Assembly (NCBI GenBank): GCA_028681135.1
Contig: JAQUJC010000021.1
Location: forward strand, 1 to 44,377
Origin: Kiritimatiellia bacterium
GTDB taxonomy: Bacteria > Verrucomicrobiota > Kiritimatiellia > CAIQIC01 > Lenti-01
Length of the DNA stretch: 44,377 nt
Direction of reading: 5' to 3'
Every line of letters begins with the position of its first letter. Position 1 is the stretch's first letter. Both the position numbers and the translations under genes were made by a program. The notes under the pieces were generated by a model. The model did not search any database and was not told the origin of the DNA. It worked only from the letters and a program-made list of their open reading frames with translations. This document shows positions 1 through 8,025 of this stretch, one piece after another.

Positions 1-119
1 TCCGCTACCCCGACGATCCTGTAGATCAGCGCATACTACTGAATATGGACCCCGAGCAGCAGGCACTCTACGATCTCATCTGTTCAGCCGAAAAACTGCC
101 TCGGGTGTCCCAATGTTGA
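1..119 (+). CDS. C-terminal end of an unidentified protein (5' truncated by window)
   Basis: An open frame runs from the window edge (codons in phase with position 3) to a TGA at 117-119 and gives about 38 residues ending LPRVSQC. It includes the acidic, Gln-rich stretch MDPEQQALYDLICSAEKLPR. Codon use is ordinary and there is no stop before position 117, so it is probably the tail of a real gene. I do not recognise the family. A transposase tail is possible, but nothing in the visible part proves it. The 70 bases up to the convergent cyclophilin gene hold no clear terminator. Confidence 0.45.
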   Translation, partial: RYPDDPVDQRILLNMDPEQQALYDLICSAEKLPRVSQC

Positions 120-189
120 ACTCAGGAAGGCATTTCCCACCAACGCAAAGATAAGCAAAATCTGGAAATGGTTTTCCCTAACCCACCGG

Positions 190-1422
190 CTACTGCACCG
201 TGAACACACCGGAAATGGGATGGCGGAGGGCCGCGTTGGTGACCGGCCAATAGTTGCCAACAAAACGGTTGGTAACCTGGCCCGGATTGAAACCAAGCGA
301 ATAGCTGTACTCTTGGCCCGAGTCGTCAGTAAAGGACATGCGGGCCGAATAGGGCTCCCGGGTCCATCTGTCACCAAAAAACACCACGCCCAGCACGGGC
401 GCATTCGTCCCCGTCGTCACCCGATACTGCCCTTGCTGTAGCCAGTTTGTTGAAAAGATGACCTCATATTTTACGCCAGAAATGCCATCCCAATAGAACG
501 TGAAATAGCGGCCCCTATTATTTATGGGCGAGGTAACCGGTATCGGATAGCGAATGCGCGCGGCATGAAGAAATGTGGCCGGCCCTAAATCGTCCCGGGC
601 GAACGGTCTTGTGAGCGTCCACGCATTGGTCTGAATGCCCAAACCCCAGTCGCTGCTTTGCCAAGTCTTTAAGTCATCCGAAATCCGGAACACTGTTTCT
701 GACTGTGGGACCAGGTCGAATTCGAGCACCATGTTGGTGCCCGATGTGTAGGCGCGCACCGGCCCCGACTCCGCTACCGGCACTCCCTGGTTCGTGATCA
801 AAAACGCATCGGCCGACGCCCCCACCCGCCGGATCACCACGGAATGCAATATCACATCCTCTACCGGCCGCTCCGCCTGCACCGCCACGGCGGCAATCGA
901 GGTTACCACGCCCATTCCGATCATCACGTGCCCGAACACCGTGTAGCTGCCATTCCAAAAAGGGACGTTTGTAGCGGCGATGAAGAACTGCGAACCGTCC
1001 GTGTTCGGCCCCGAATTGGCCAGCGAAATCACCCCGTTGGAATGCGCCAGTCCGTTTGTCACTGCTTCGAGCATATAGAAGCCTGCATTAGAAAAATTGG
1101 TTGCGGTGCCACTGACCACCGGAAATCCCCCCCCCTGGACGGCGATGCTGTTGGTATCCACATTCTGAACCACGCGGTGAAAAATCGAACCATCATAGAA
1201 GGGCCGGTTCCAGATGTTGCCCTGGGGGTCGGCCCAAGCCTTTTCGCCGGTGGCCAATCCCACAAAACTGGCGACTGCCCGCGGCGCACGTTCGTAGTCG
1301 AGCCGCACCGTAAAATCGCCCAACGAGGTGGTGAAATCAGCATAAATGCCCTCTGTTTGGCCGTAGGCCGACAGAGCAACCCCCATCACCGCCGCGCCCA
1401 AAATATGACGCCAGCGTCTCAC
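190..1422 (-). CDS. Secreted cyclophilin-type peptidyl-prolyl cis-trans isomerase with long C-terminal extension
   Basis: The protein has 410 residues. The first ~22 residues form a signal peptide (RRWRH, then a hydrophobic stretch ending SAYGQ), so it is exported to the periplasm or envelope. Residues ~25-200 carry the cyclophilin fold, seen in SIFHRVVQN, VQGGGFP, LANSGPNTDGSQFFIA and FGHVMIGMGVV. Such enzymes catalyse proline isomerisation during protein folding. The remaining ~200 residues are not a known part of the family and look like a beta-rich domain of unknown role. The start is a GTG one base after the TGA of the upstream beta-barrel gene, and the ribosome-binding GAGG overlaps that stop, so translation is probably coupled. 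Its place behind an outer-membrane-like protein fits a role in envelope protein folding (inference). Confidence 0.85.
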   Translation of the reverse strand: MRRWRHILGAAVMGVALSAYGQTEGIYADFTTSLGDFTVRLDYERAPRAVASFVGLATGEKAWADPQGNIWNRPFYDGSIFHRVVQNVDTNSIAVQGGGFPVVSGTATNFSNAGFYMLEAVTNGLAHSNGVISLANSGPNTDGSQFFIAATNVPFWNGSYTVFGHVMIGMGVVTSIAAVAVQAERPVEDVILHSVVIRRVGASADAFLITNQGVPVAESGPVRAYTSGTNMVLEFDLVPQSETVFRISDDLKTWQSSDWGLGIQTNAWTLTRPFARDDLGPATFLHAARIRYPIPVTSPINNRGRYFTFYWDGISGVKYEVIFSTNWLQQGQYRVTTGTNAPVLGVVFFGDRWTREPYSARMSFTDDSGQEYSYSLGFNPGQVTNRFVGNYWPVTNAALRHPISGVFTVQ

Positions 1423-1423
1423 C

Positions 1424-2833
1424 TCAGAAGTGATATCCCACGCCCAGCGTCAACACAGGAAAGACCTTGAAGTCATCCAGGTCTTTCTGAATCTTTTCCT
1501 CTTCCTTTTTAATATCTTCGCGGAAGACATCCAACTTGGCCGTCATGCCCGGGCCGTCGGAGGTCAATGACACGTCGTAGGATTGGAAAATAACGCCCAA
1601 ATCGAGTGACAACGTGAGCGCCCGGTCCCGCCCCACCGTATTACCCCAACCGATCCCCAGGTAGGGCGTAAAGGTGCTGTCTACATCGATCTTACCCGTC
1701 AGCGTGCCGATGACGTCGGGCTCGTAGGTATGGCTGCCAATCTGGCTGGCCGTGGTGGGCGTGGCATCGATGTCCGCCGTGGTGTCCGGCTGGATGAAAA
1801 ATCCGGCTGTAATGCGGAAATGCCCGCCCATGGGGTAAAGGTCCACCAGCAGCGGCAGACTGATCATGTCCACATCGAGATCATAGTCCACATCGCTCCA
1901 TTTTCTGCTGAACGTGAACGAGCCATAATTGAATCCGCTGCGGAGGTTCAGGAAGCGGGTCGCGCCAACGGTGACATCCAGGCCAATGCCTGTCGTGCCG
2001 ATTTTAGGGCCAAGGGAGAGCCCGGGCCACTCATAGTCCGAGGCGGATTCCCATTCATCGCCGGCCGCCGGAACGTCGTGCAAGTTCAGCCGTGTGCCGG
2101 GCACATCCGCGACCACCGGTTGCGCGGGGGCCGGTATCGGCGAGTCGGGAAACACCACAACATGCTCCGGGGGGGGGGTCGGGTGCACCGGCGGCACGGG
2201 CATCGGTTGGGCCACGCGTGCTGGTTGGGGCGCTGGTACCGGAGTGGGCTCGGGAGACCTCGGCTGCACCATTGCCGGAGTAGACGGCGGGATGGCGTAG
2301 ACGGGCTCGGCCTGTGGGGCAGGCGCGGATTGGACGGTCGGCGCAACGGACGCGGGCTGCACCGGGGCGACCACCGGCCGCGGCTGCACCGGCAGCGGCG
2401 TCATCGGTGCCGCCGGGCGGTCCAGCCCTTGAGGCGGACGCGCCGACGCGGGGGGCACGGCAGACCGGGCGGGCTGAATTGGGCTGGGTTGCACTGCCAG
2501 CGGTGTCATGGTGGCCGTCGGCGATGGTGCCATGGGCGCAGCGGGAGCCGCGGCCCGAACCGGACTCGGCTGCACCGCAAGGGGAGTCATGCCTCCCGGC
2601 GAAGGAGTGCTCGCAGTAGCCGGCCGGGGGTGCGGCACCAGCGGCGGCCTGGCCATCGGCGTCGTCACGGGCGCAGCGGGCGGCCGCGGGTCCCCGCGGG
2701 AGACGCCCGCCGGTGCCGACAACTCCTGCTGCTGAATATAAGCCGGCGAGGGCTGGATAATCCGCGTTTCTTGCGCCTGCGCCATCATCACACTCAGTCC
2801 CATCGCCCACACCATGCACCCAGTCAATCTCAT
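1424..2833 (-). CDS. Proline-rich secreted protein with C-terminal outer-membrane beta-barrel
   Basis: I start it at the internal ATG at 2833 (MRLTGCMVWAMGLSVMMAQA), which gives a signal peptide and has a GAGAGG ribosome site about 9 bases upstream; the frame is open 25 codons further but those residues look non-coding. The 469-residue product has a Pro/Ala/Val-rich linker at residues ~25-245, including three related units of the type MTPLAVQPSP. A ~200-residue C-terminal domain with alternating hydrophobic strands follows and ends in GVGYHF; a terminal aromatic residue is typical of outer-membrane barrels. The proline-rich stretch could span the periplasm or bind peptidoglycan or partners (inference). 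It lies 41 bp after the phosphatase gene and 1 bp before the cyclophilin gene, so the three probably form one unit. Confidence 0.7.
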   Translation of the reverse strand: MRLTGCMVWAMGLSVMMAQAQETRIIQPSPAYIQQQELSAPAGVSRGDPRPPAAPVTTPMARPPLVPHPRPATASTPSPGGMTPLAVQPSPVRAAAPAAPMAPSPTATMTPLAVQPSPIQPARSAVPPASARPPQGLDRPAAPMTPLPVQPRPVVAPVQPASVAPTVQSAPAPQAEPVYAIPPSTPAMVQPRSPEPTPVPAPQPARVAQPMPVPPVHPTPPPEHVVVFPDSPIPAPAQPVVADVPGTRLNLHDVPAAGDEWESASDYEWPGLSLGPKIGTTGIGLDVTVGATRFLNLRSGFNYGSFTFSRKWSDVDYDLDVDMISLPLLVDLYPMGGHFRITAGFFIQPDTTADIDATPTTASQIGSHTYEPDVIGTLTGKIDVDSTFTPYLGIGWGNTVGRDRALTLSLDLGVIFQSYDVSLTSDGPGMTAKLDVFREDIKKEEEKIQKDLDDFKVFPVLTLGVGYHF

Positions 2834-2874
2834 TATCCTGTACCTCTCAGATATCCCCGCCCGTGGAGCAACAC

Positions 2875-4608
2875 TTACGTCTCGGCAAAGTGGATGCCAA
2901 GAACACATACATCATCTTCAAACGTCGGCGTCCCCGTAAACACCACGACATCGTTCACCACCGATTCGAGCAACGGCGCCAATGCTTCTGTCTTGTGGGT
3001 CTCGAGCGACTGAATCAGCCCATCTTCTTCAAACTCACGCTGATCCTCGTTGCGCGCCTCGGTCAACCCATCCGTATAAAACACCAAGCGTTCGCCTGGC
3101 ACCAATTGAGTTTCCATGTGCTCATAGACGGCATCGCCAAATAAGCCCAGCGCGGGGCCCAGCGCCTTTTTCGTCACTTTCGCCATCCGCACCGTGCCAT
3201 CCGCCTCAATCACCATTGGCAGCGGATGGCCCGCGTTGGCATGGCACAGCCTCCCGGTCTTCACATCCAGGCACACGCAGCAGGCGGTGGCAAACATCAG
3301 CTCATTGGCACTGCTGAAAATCTTGGAATAGGCCGCATTTAAGCGCGTCATAAATTCGCCGGGTTCGGGCGTTTCCTTGGCAATTTGCTCGAGCAACCCG
3401 CGCAACGTCGCCACCACGAGCGCCGCCCGCGCGCCATGCCCCATCACATCCGCCACGAACACGAGCACCTGACTGTCAGACACCTTCAGCAAATCAAAGA
3501 AATCGCCACCGACCATGCCGCTGGGATGGTAGACATGCGCGAATTCCAGGCCCCCGGGCCGGTCCGGATCGCCCGTCGTCACCTCGGGATAGGACGAAGG
3601 CAGGAAGGCATACTGCAAATCGCGCGCCATGCGCAGATCGGCTTCCATCTCGGCATTCTTGTGGCGCAACTGCGTGGCATACAGCTCCAGTTGCTGCTGC
3701 GCCTGCCGCTGCGGCGTCACGTCCACCAGCGAAATTACAATGCCCGTCATGGCCCCGTCCGGATTCAAGTTAGGCGCCAGCGACGCCTGCGCAAAAAACG
3801 GCGTGCCATCCTTGCGTTTCATTTCCACTTCGCCGGTCCAGGTATCCTGCGCCTCGGCTGCCGCAATCATATCGGTCGCCAGCGCTTCTTCTATCAAAAA
3901 GTCCCGAAAGTTGCAGTCGTAAGCATCCTCGGCCGACGCCAATCCCAGCAACTCCAGCATGGCCGGGTTCACATAACCCGCCAGGGTCCCCGTGGTATCG
4001 GCCACCGCGATGCCGCTGGCCGAATTTTGCAGCGCGTTGTATCCCGTCTTTAAGCGCTCTTCGGATTCCTTGCGCAGCGTGATGTCGCGAATGAAAAAGC
4101 TCAGGTGCGTTTTGCTGCCCAGAGACAAACGGCTGACCGAAATTTCGGCCGGGAACATCGTCTCATCCGTGCGCCGACATAAGGCCTGGATCAGCACAAA
4201 GCGATTGCCTTCCAGCGACCCCAAAATGGTATCCAACAGACTGCGATCGGCCCCCACCAGCCAGTCAAATACATTTTTTTTACACAACTCCACCCGTTTG
4301 GCGGCAAAAAATTGTTCTGCGCGAACATTCGCGCCCACGATCAGCCCCTGCGGGTCCGTGATGAACACCGCATCATAGATGCTCTGCAACAGCACCTGGA
4401 AGTCCTCGCCCCCCAGGGGACGCGTCGGCGTCGCAGGAATACGGATCACGCCCGGGCCGCCCGGACGTGGGCCCGCGTGCAGCGTTCCGCCCCGGCTGGG
4501 GATGCGCACCCCGCCCGGCACCGGCGCCTGCTGGAGTTGCTCCAGCATGTCCGGCGTGATGTCAATGCGCATCGTCGCTTCGTGTTTGTGTTGTTCCTCG
4601 TTTGGCAT
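2875..4608 (-). CDS. PAS-domain sensor with PP2C/SpoIIE serine phosphatase output
   Basis: The 577-residue protein (start chosen at MPNEEQHKH; MRIDITPDM at 4572 is an alternative) has no signal peptide and should be cytoplasmic. Two PAS domains are visible: residues ~60-185 (LLQSIYDAVFITDPQGLIVG to FFIRDITLRKESEER) and ~190-310 (GIAVADTTGTLAGYVNP to ISLVDVTPQRQAQQQ). A coiled-coil linker (QLELYATQLRHKNAEMEADL) leads into an RsbU/SpoIIE-type phosphatase domain. That domain has the metal-binding motifs GGDFFDLL and VADVMGHGARAAL and a late FYTDGLTEARN. Family members dephosphorylate anti-sigma-factor antagonists in partner-switching pathways; no such partner is encoded nearby. It is divergent from dapA and appears to head the phosphatase, barrel and cyclophilin unit, suggesting a stress or envelope signalling role. 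Confidence 0.88.
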   Translation of the reverse strand: MPNEEQHKHEATMRIDITPDMLEQLQQAPVPGGVRIPSRGGTLHAGPRPGGPGVIRIPATPTRPLGGEDFQVLLQSIYDAVFITDPQGLIVGANVRAEQFFAAKRVELCKKNVFDWLVGADRSLLDTILGSLEGNRFVLIQALCRRTDETMFPAEISVSRLSLGSKTHLSFFIRDITLRKESEERLKTGYNALQNSASGIAVADTTGTLAGYVNPAMLELLGLASAEDAYDCNFRDFLIEEALATDMIAAAEAQDTWTGEVEMKRKDGTPFFAQASLAPNLNPDGAMTGIVISLVDVTPQRQAQQQLELYATQLRHKNAEMEADLRMARDLQYAFLPSSYPEVTTGDPDRPGGLEFAHVYHPSGMVGGDFFDLLKVSDSQVLVFVADVMGHGARAALVVATLRGLLEQIAKETPEPGEFMTRLNAAYSKIFSSANELMFATACCVCLDVKTGRLCHANAGHPLPMVIEADGTVRMAKVTKKALGPALGLFGDAVYEHMETQLVPGERLVFYTDGLTEARNEDQREFEEDGLIQSLETHKTEALAPLLESVVNDVVVFTGTPTFEDDVCVLGIHFAET

Positions 4609-4752
4609 GGCATAAAACCATAGCGTACCCCCCCCTCCCCCGCAATCGTTTTCATGCCCCCGCGGCAAAGGGTTATTTTTTCCTGTTCTTTTAATCACGT
4701 TTTCCCACAATGCTCCTTTGAAGTCACAGGAAACCAATCGAGGCACATCTTT

Positions 4753-5622
4753 ATGTTTACTGGCGCATATACCGCATTAGTCACCCCCTTCCGCCCCGAC
4801 GGCGCGCTCGACACCGACCGTCTGCGTGATCTGGTCGAGCGCCAGATTGCCGCCGGCATCGACGGGGTGGTGCCGGTGGGCACCACCGGCGAATCGCCCA
4901 CGCTTAATACCCGCGAACACATCGAGGTGATCCGGATCGTCATCGACGTCGCTGCGGGCCGCGTCCCGGTCATCGCCGGCACCGGGGGCAACTCGACCGC
5001 CGAGGCCATCGAGCTGACCCAGGCGGCCCTCGACCTTGGGGCCACTGGCACCCTGCAAGTCACGCCCTACTACAACAAACCCACCCCCGCCGGCCTGGTT
5101 CGCCACTTTTCTGCCATCGCCGACCTCGGGCTGCCCGTCGTGCTCTATAATGTTCCCGGGCGCTCTTCGTGTGAAATTGCCATCCCCACAATCGTCGAAC
5201 TGGCCCAGCACCCCCATGTGGTCGCCGTCAAGGAAGCGGGCGGCAGCGTCGACCGCGTCAGCCGCATCAAGGATGCCTGCAATATCGATGTGCTCTGCGG
5301 TGACGACTCGCTCACCCTGCCTATGATGGCTGTCGGCGCGGGGGGCGTCATTTCGGTCGCCTCCAACATCGCCCCCCAGGCGGTGGCCGATCTCGTCCAT
5401 GCCGCCGCCGCTGGACGCTGGAGCGAGGCCCTGGCGCTGCACCGCCGCTACTATCCGCTCTTTAGCCGCCTGTTCCTCGAAACCAATCCCATCCCCATCA
5501 AGGCCGCCATGGACATGGCCGGTCTCGGCCCCGCCATCTACCGCCTGCCCCTGTGCGAGATGAGCGCCGCCAACCGCGCCCTGCTTCGCGACACCTTGCA
5601 GCAACTGGAGCTGTTGACATGA
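4753..5622 (+). CDS. dapA: 4-hydroxy-tetrahydrodipicolinate synthase
   Basis: The 289-residue protein condenses pyruvate with aspartate semialdehyde, the first committed step to lysine and diaminopimelate. Family motifs are present in order: VPVGTTGESPTL (the TTGES loop), VTPYYNKPTPAGL with the catalytic Tyr, LYNVPGR, and VVAVKEAGGS with the Schiff-base Lys. CGDDSLTLPMMAVGAGGVIS follows. Length is normal. The start ATG at 4753 (MFTGAYTALVTPF) matches the usual N-terminus; the open frame extends upstream but without coding character. Its TGA overlaps the ATG of dapB in an ATGA, so the genes are translationally coupled. Confidence 0.97.
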   Translation: MFTGAYTALVTPFRPDGALDTDRLRDLVERQIAAGIDGVVPVGTTGESPTLNTREHIEVIRIVIDVAAGRVPVIAGTGGNSTAEAIELTQAALDLGATGTLQVTPYYNKPTPAGLVRHFSAIADLGLPVVLYNVPGRSSCEIAIPTIVELAQHPHVVAVKEAGGSVDRVSRIKDACNIDVLCGDDSLTLPMMAVGAGGVISVASNIAPQAVADLVHAAAAGRWSEALALHRRYYPLFSRLFLETNPIPIKAAMDMAGLGPAIYRLPLCEMSAANRALLRDTLQQLELLT

Positions 5623-6464
5623 GCGCCTCCTCCCCCCTGCACCTCATCCTGATGGGCGCTGGCGGCCGTATGGGCCAGGCCATTATCCGCCTTGTGGCAG
5701 CCGCCCCCCCCCCGGGCTTTCGGGTGGTCGCCGCCCTTGATCACCCTGAGTCACCGCTGATCGGCCAGGATGCGGGCACCGCCGCCGGTAGCGCCGCCCT
5801 CGATGTGCCGATAACCGCCGATCTCGACGCCGCCCTCCGCCAGGGCGGCGATGTCGCCATCGACTTCAGCCAGGCCAGTGCCAGTGTCGCCGCCGCCCCC
5901 CGGATGGCCGCCGCCAGCATCCCCTGGGTCGTGGGCACCACCGGGCTCGACGACGACGGCGTGGCCGCCATCACCGCCGCCGCACAGCATATCCCAGTCA
6001 TACTGGCCGCCAATATGAGCCCCGGCATCAATCTGCTCTATGCCCTTATCGAACAAGCGGCTCGCGCCCTGCGCGGCAATGGCTATGACTGCGAAATTGT
6101 GGAGCGCCACCACCGGCGCAAAAAAGATGCCCCCTCCGGCACCGCCCTCTTCCTTGGCCGCGCCGCCGCCGCCGGCTACGACTGGACCCTCAAGGACGTC
6201 GCCGTGGATGGCCGTTCCGGCCTGCCCGGCGAACGCCCCACCGAGCAAATCGGCTTTCATGCGGTCCGCGGGGGAGATATCGCAGGCGATCATTCCGTGA
6301 TCTTCGCCGCCGACGGCGAATGCATTGAGCTGTCCCACCGCGCCACCTCGCGCGATGTCTTCGCCATCGGCGCCCTGCGGGCTGCCGCCTGGTTGGCTGG
6401 ACGCCCCGCCGCCCTCTATGGCATGCGCGATGTCCTGGGTCTCACCCCCGGAGGTGATTCGTGA
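5619..6464 (+). CDS. dapB: 4-hydroxy-tetrahydrodipicolinate reductase
   Basis: The 281-residue enzyme performs the NAD(P)H-dependent reduction after DapA. The N-terminal Rossmann loop LMGAGGRMGQAIIRL, the VGTTGLDD segment and the catalytic ERHHRRKKDAPSGTA motif are all present, as is GGDIAGDHSVIFAADGE near the C-terminus. The ATG at 5619 overlaps the dapA stop, and its own TGA overlaps the GTG of folK. The gene is extremely rich in GCC (Ala) codons, like its neighbours. There are no signs of damage. Confidence 0.97.
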   Translation: MSASSPLHLILMGAGGRMGQAIIRLVAAAPPPGFRVVAALDHPESPLIGQDAGTAAGSAALDVPITADLDAALRQGGDVAIDFSQASASVAAAPRMAAASIPWVVGTTGLDDDGVAAITAAAQHIPVILAANMSPGINLLYALIEQAARALRGNGYDCEIVERHHRRKKDAPSGTALFLGRAAAAGYDWTLKDVAVDGRSGLPGERPTEQIGFHAVRGGDIAGDHSVIFAADGECIELSHRATSRDVFAIGALRAAAWLAGRPAALYGMRDVLGLTPGGDS

Positions 6465-6973
6465 ATGGTATCGAAGCCGGCCTCAGTCTGGGCGCCAACC
6501 TCGGCGACCCCCTCGCCACCCTTCGCGCCGCCCGCGATGCCATCACCGCCATTCCCGAAGTCTCCCTCCTGGCCTCCGCCCCTCTTTACGAGACCGACCC
6601 CGTCAACGTCCCCGACGAATTTGCCACCCTCCGTTTCATCAATACCATCCTCATCGTTGGCACCTCCCTGGATGCGCACAAACTCTTTGCCCAGCTCCAA
6701 AAGGTTGAACTCGCGCTGGGCCGCAAACGCACCCTGCGCCAGAACACCCCGCGCGTGATCGATATCGATCTGGTCTACTACAATGGCCAAACCATCCGCA
6801 GCGGCGGCCTGGTCATCCCCCACCCCCGCTGGACTAAACGCCGCTTCGTCCTCCAGCCCCTCACCGATGTCCGCGGCTACCTCGTCCTCCCCGGACACGA
6901 CCGCCGCGTCCGCGATATCCTCGCCGCGCTCCCCGCCGGGCAGGATGTTAATAAAATCAGGGCCGAGTGGTAG
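6461..6973 (+). CDS. folK: 2-amino-4-hydroxy-6-hydroxymethyldihydropteridine pyrophosphokinase
   Basis: The 170-residue HPPK transfers pyrophosphate from ATP to the pterin precursor in folate synthesis. Recognisable parts are LSLGANLGDPLATLRAA, the PLYETDPV motif, a QKVELALGRKR segment and the signature IDIDLVYYNGQ followed by IPHPRWTKRRFVLQPL. The GTG start lies in a GTGA overlap with the dapB stop and is preceded by a perfect GGAGG seven bases upstream. This places a folate gene at the end of a lysine gene unit. Directly downstream is the six-copy palindrome array. Confidence 0.95.
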   Translation: MNGIEAGLSLGANLGDPLATLRAARDAITAIPEVSLLASAPLYETDPVNVPDEFATLRFINTILIVGTSLDAHKLFAQLQKVELALGRKRTLRQNTPRVIDIDLVYYNGQTIRSGGLVIPHPRWTKRRFVLQPLTDVRGYLVLPGHDRRVRDILAALPAGQDVNKIRAEW

Positions 6974-6982
6974 CTATGCCGG

Positions 6983-7137
6983 CTTTCCACGCTATGGAAA
7001 CTGTTTCGCCACCTTTTCCACCCTATGGAAGATTATCTTCCACACTGTGGAAGATTCAGCCCAATTCTTCCACGCTATGGAAACTTTTTTCGCGATTTTT
7101 CCACGCTATGGAAAATAGTTTTCCACACTGTGGAAAA
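6983..7137. repeat. Array of six 19-bp palindromes (TTTTCCAC-N-CTATGGAAAA family) between folK and panB
   Basis: Six copies are seen at 6983-7001, 7014-7032, 7036-7054, 7066-7084, 7097-7115 and 7119-7137. The shared core is TTCCAC-N-CT-N-TGGAA, an imperfect inverted repeat (e.g. TTTTCCACACTGTGGAAAA). Centre-to-centre distances are 31, 22, 30, 31 and 22 bp, near two or three DNA turns, so all copies would face the same side of the helix. The last two copies, with their ATAG linker, match the pair upstream of hydE almost exactly. Protein-binding sites for a dimer, or RNA hairpins, are both possible. Function is unknown. Confidence 0.85.
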
Positions 7138-7189
7138 CGCCCCCCCCCCTCCTGATTCCTGAACCCTGGATTCTGAATCCGACGAGTCT

Positions 7190-7984
7190 ATGAAACCAAT
7201 CACCCCCCGCTCTATCACTTCCATGAAAGGCCGCGAGAAAATCGCGTGCCTCACCGCCTACGATTACCGCACGGCCAAAATTCTCGACGATGCCGGCATC
7301 CCGCTGCTGCTCGTTGGCGACTCCGTCGGCACCACCCTGCTGGGTTATGACAACACCCTGCCCGTCACCCTCGACGCCATGATCCACCATGCCGCCGCCG
7401 TTGTGCGCGGCACTCAACGGGCCCTCGTTGTGGTCGATATGCCCTTCATGACCTATCAGGCCTCCACCGAACAAGCCTTGCGCAATTGCGGCCGCGTCCT
7501 GCAGGACACCGGCGCCCAGGCCGTCAAGATCGAAGGCGGCGCCTTCCGCGCGCCCTGTATCGCCGCCCTCGTCCAAAATGGCATCCCCGTTCTGGGCCAT
7601 ATCGGCCTCACCCCCCAAAGCATTCAAACCCTTGGGATGCGCGTGCAGGGACGCGGCGATGAAGGCGCTCACCAACTCATCGCCGATGCCAAGGCAGTCG
7701 CCGATGCTGGCGCCTTCGCCCTGGTCGTCGAAACGGTCCCCGCCGCCCTCGGGGGGCAACTCTCCGCGGCCGTGAATATCCCCGTTATCGGCATCGGTGC
7801 CGGAGCAGACTGCGATGGACAAATCCTCGTCATCAATGATGTCCTCGGACTCTCCGGCGATTTCCATCCCAAGTTCGTCAAGCGCTATGTGGACGTCGGC
7901 GCCCAGATCGCCACCGCCGCCACCGCCTACAAAACCGACGTCGAAACGGGCGCCTTCCCCGCTCCCAACCAATCCTATGAGTAA
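7190..7984 (+). CDS. panB: 3-methyl-2-oxobutanoate hydroxymethyltransferase
   Basis: The 264-residue enzyme makes ketopantoate, the first step of pantothenate and CoA synthesis. Motifs in order are ITSMKGREKIACLTAYDY, LLVGDSVGTTLLGYDNT with the metal-binding Asp, DMPFMTYQ, VKIEGG, GHIGLTPQS, VVETVP and IPVIGIGAGADCDGQILVI. Length is typical. The start follows a GACGAG ribosome site. The 52 bp upstream lie just after the palindrome array and carry a CCTGATTCCTGA-type microrepeat. panC is found 2.2 kb downstream, separated by a Sel1-repeat gene and a transposase. Confidence 0.97.
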   Translation: MKPITPRSITSMKGREKIACLTAYDYRTAKILDDAGIPLLLVGDSVGTTLLGYDNTLPVTLDAMIHHAAAVVRGTQRALVVVDMPFMTYQASTEQALRNCGRVLQDTGAQAVKIEGGAFRAPCIAALVQNGIPVLGHIGLTPQSIQTLGMRVQGRGDEGAHQLIADAKAVADAGAFALVVETVPAALGGQLSAAVNIPVIGIGAGADCDGQILVINDVLGLSGDFHPKFVKRYVDVGAQIATAATAYKTDVETGAFPAPNQSYE

Positions 7985-8025
7985 CATCAGGCCCGCATCC
8001 TTGAGACCACAGTGAGGGACTCCCG

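Noticed and set aside
164-180. TGGAAATGGTTTTCCC resembling the junction of paired palindromes
   Set aside because: Only the inner halves match and both outer TTCCA/TGGAA arms are missing.
2055-2819. Alternative frames in the proline-rich linker
   Set aside because: They are by-products of CCG/GCG-rich repeats; only the signal-peptide frame connects to the barrel domain.
6983-7137. CRISPR array
   Set aside because: The repeats are palindromic 19-mers with 3-12-base gaps, far too short for spacers, and no cas gene is present.
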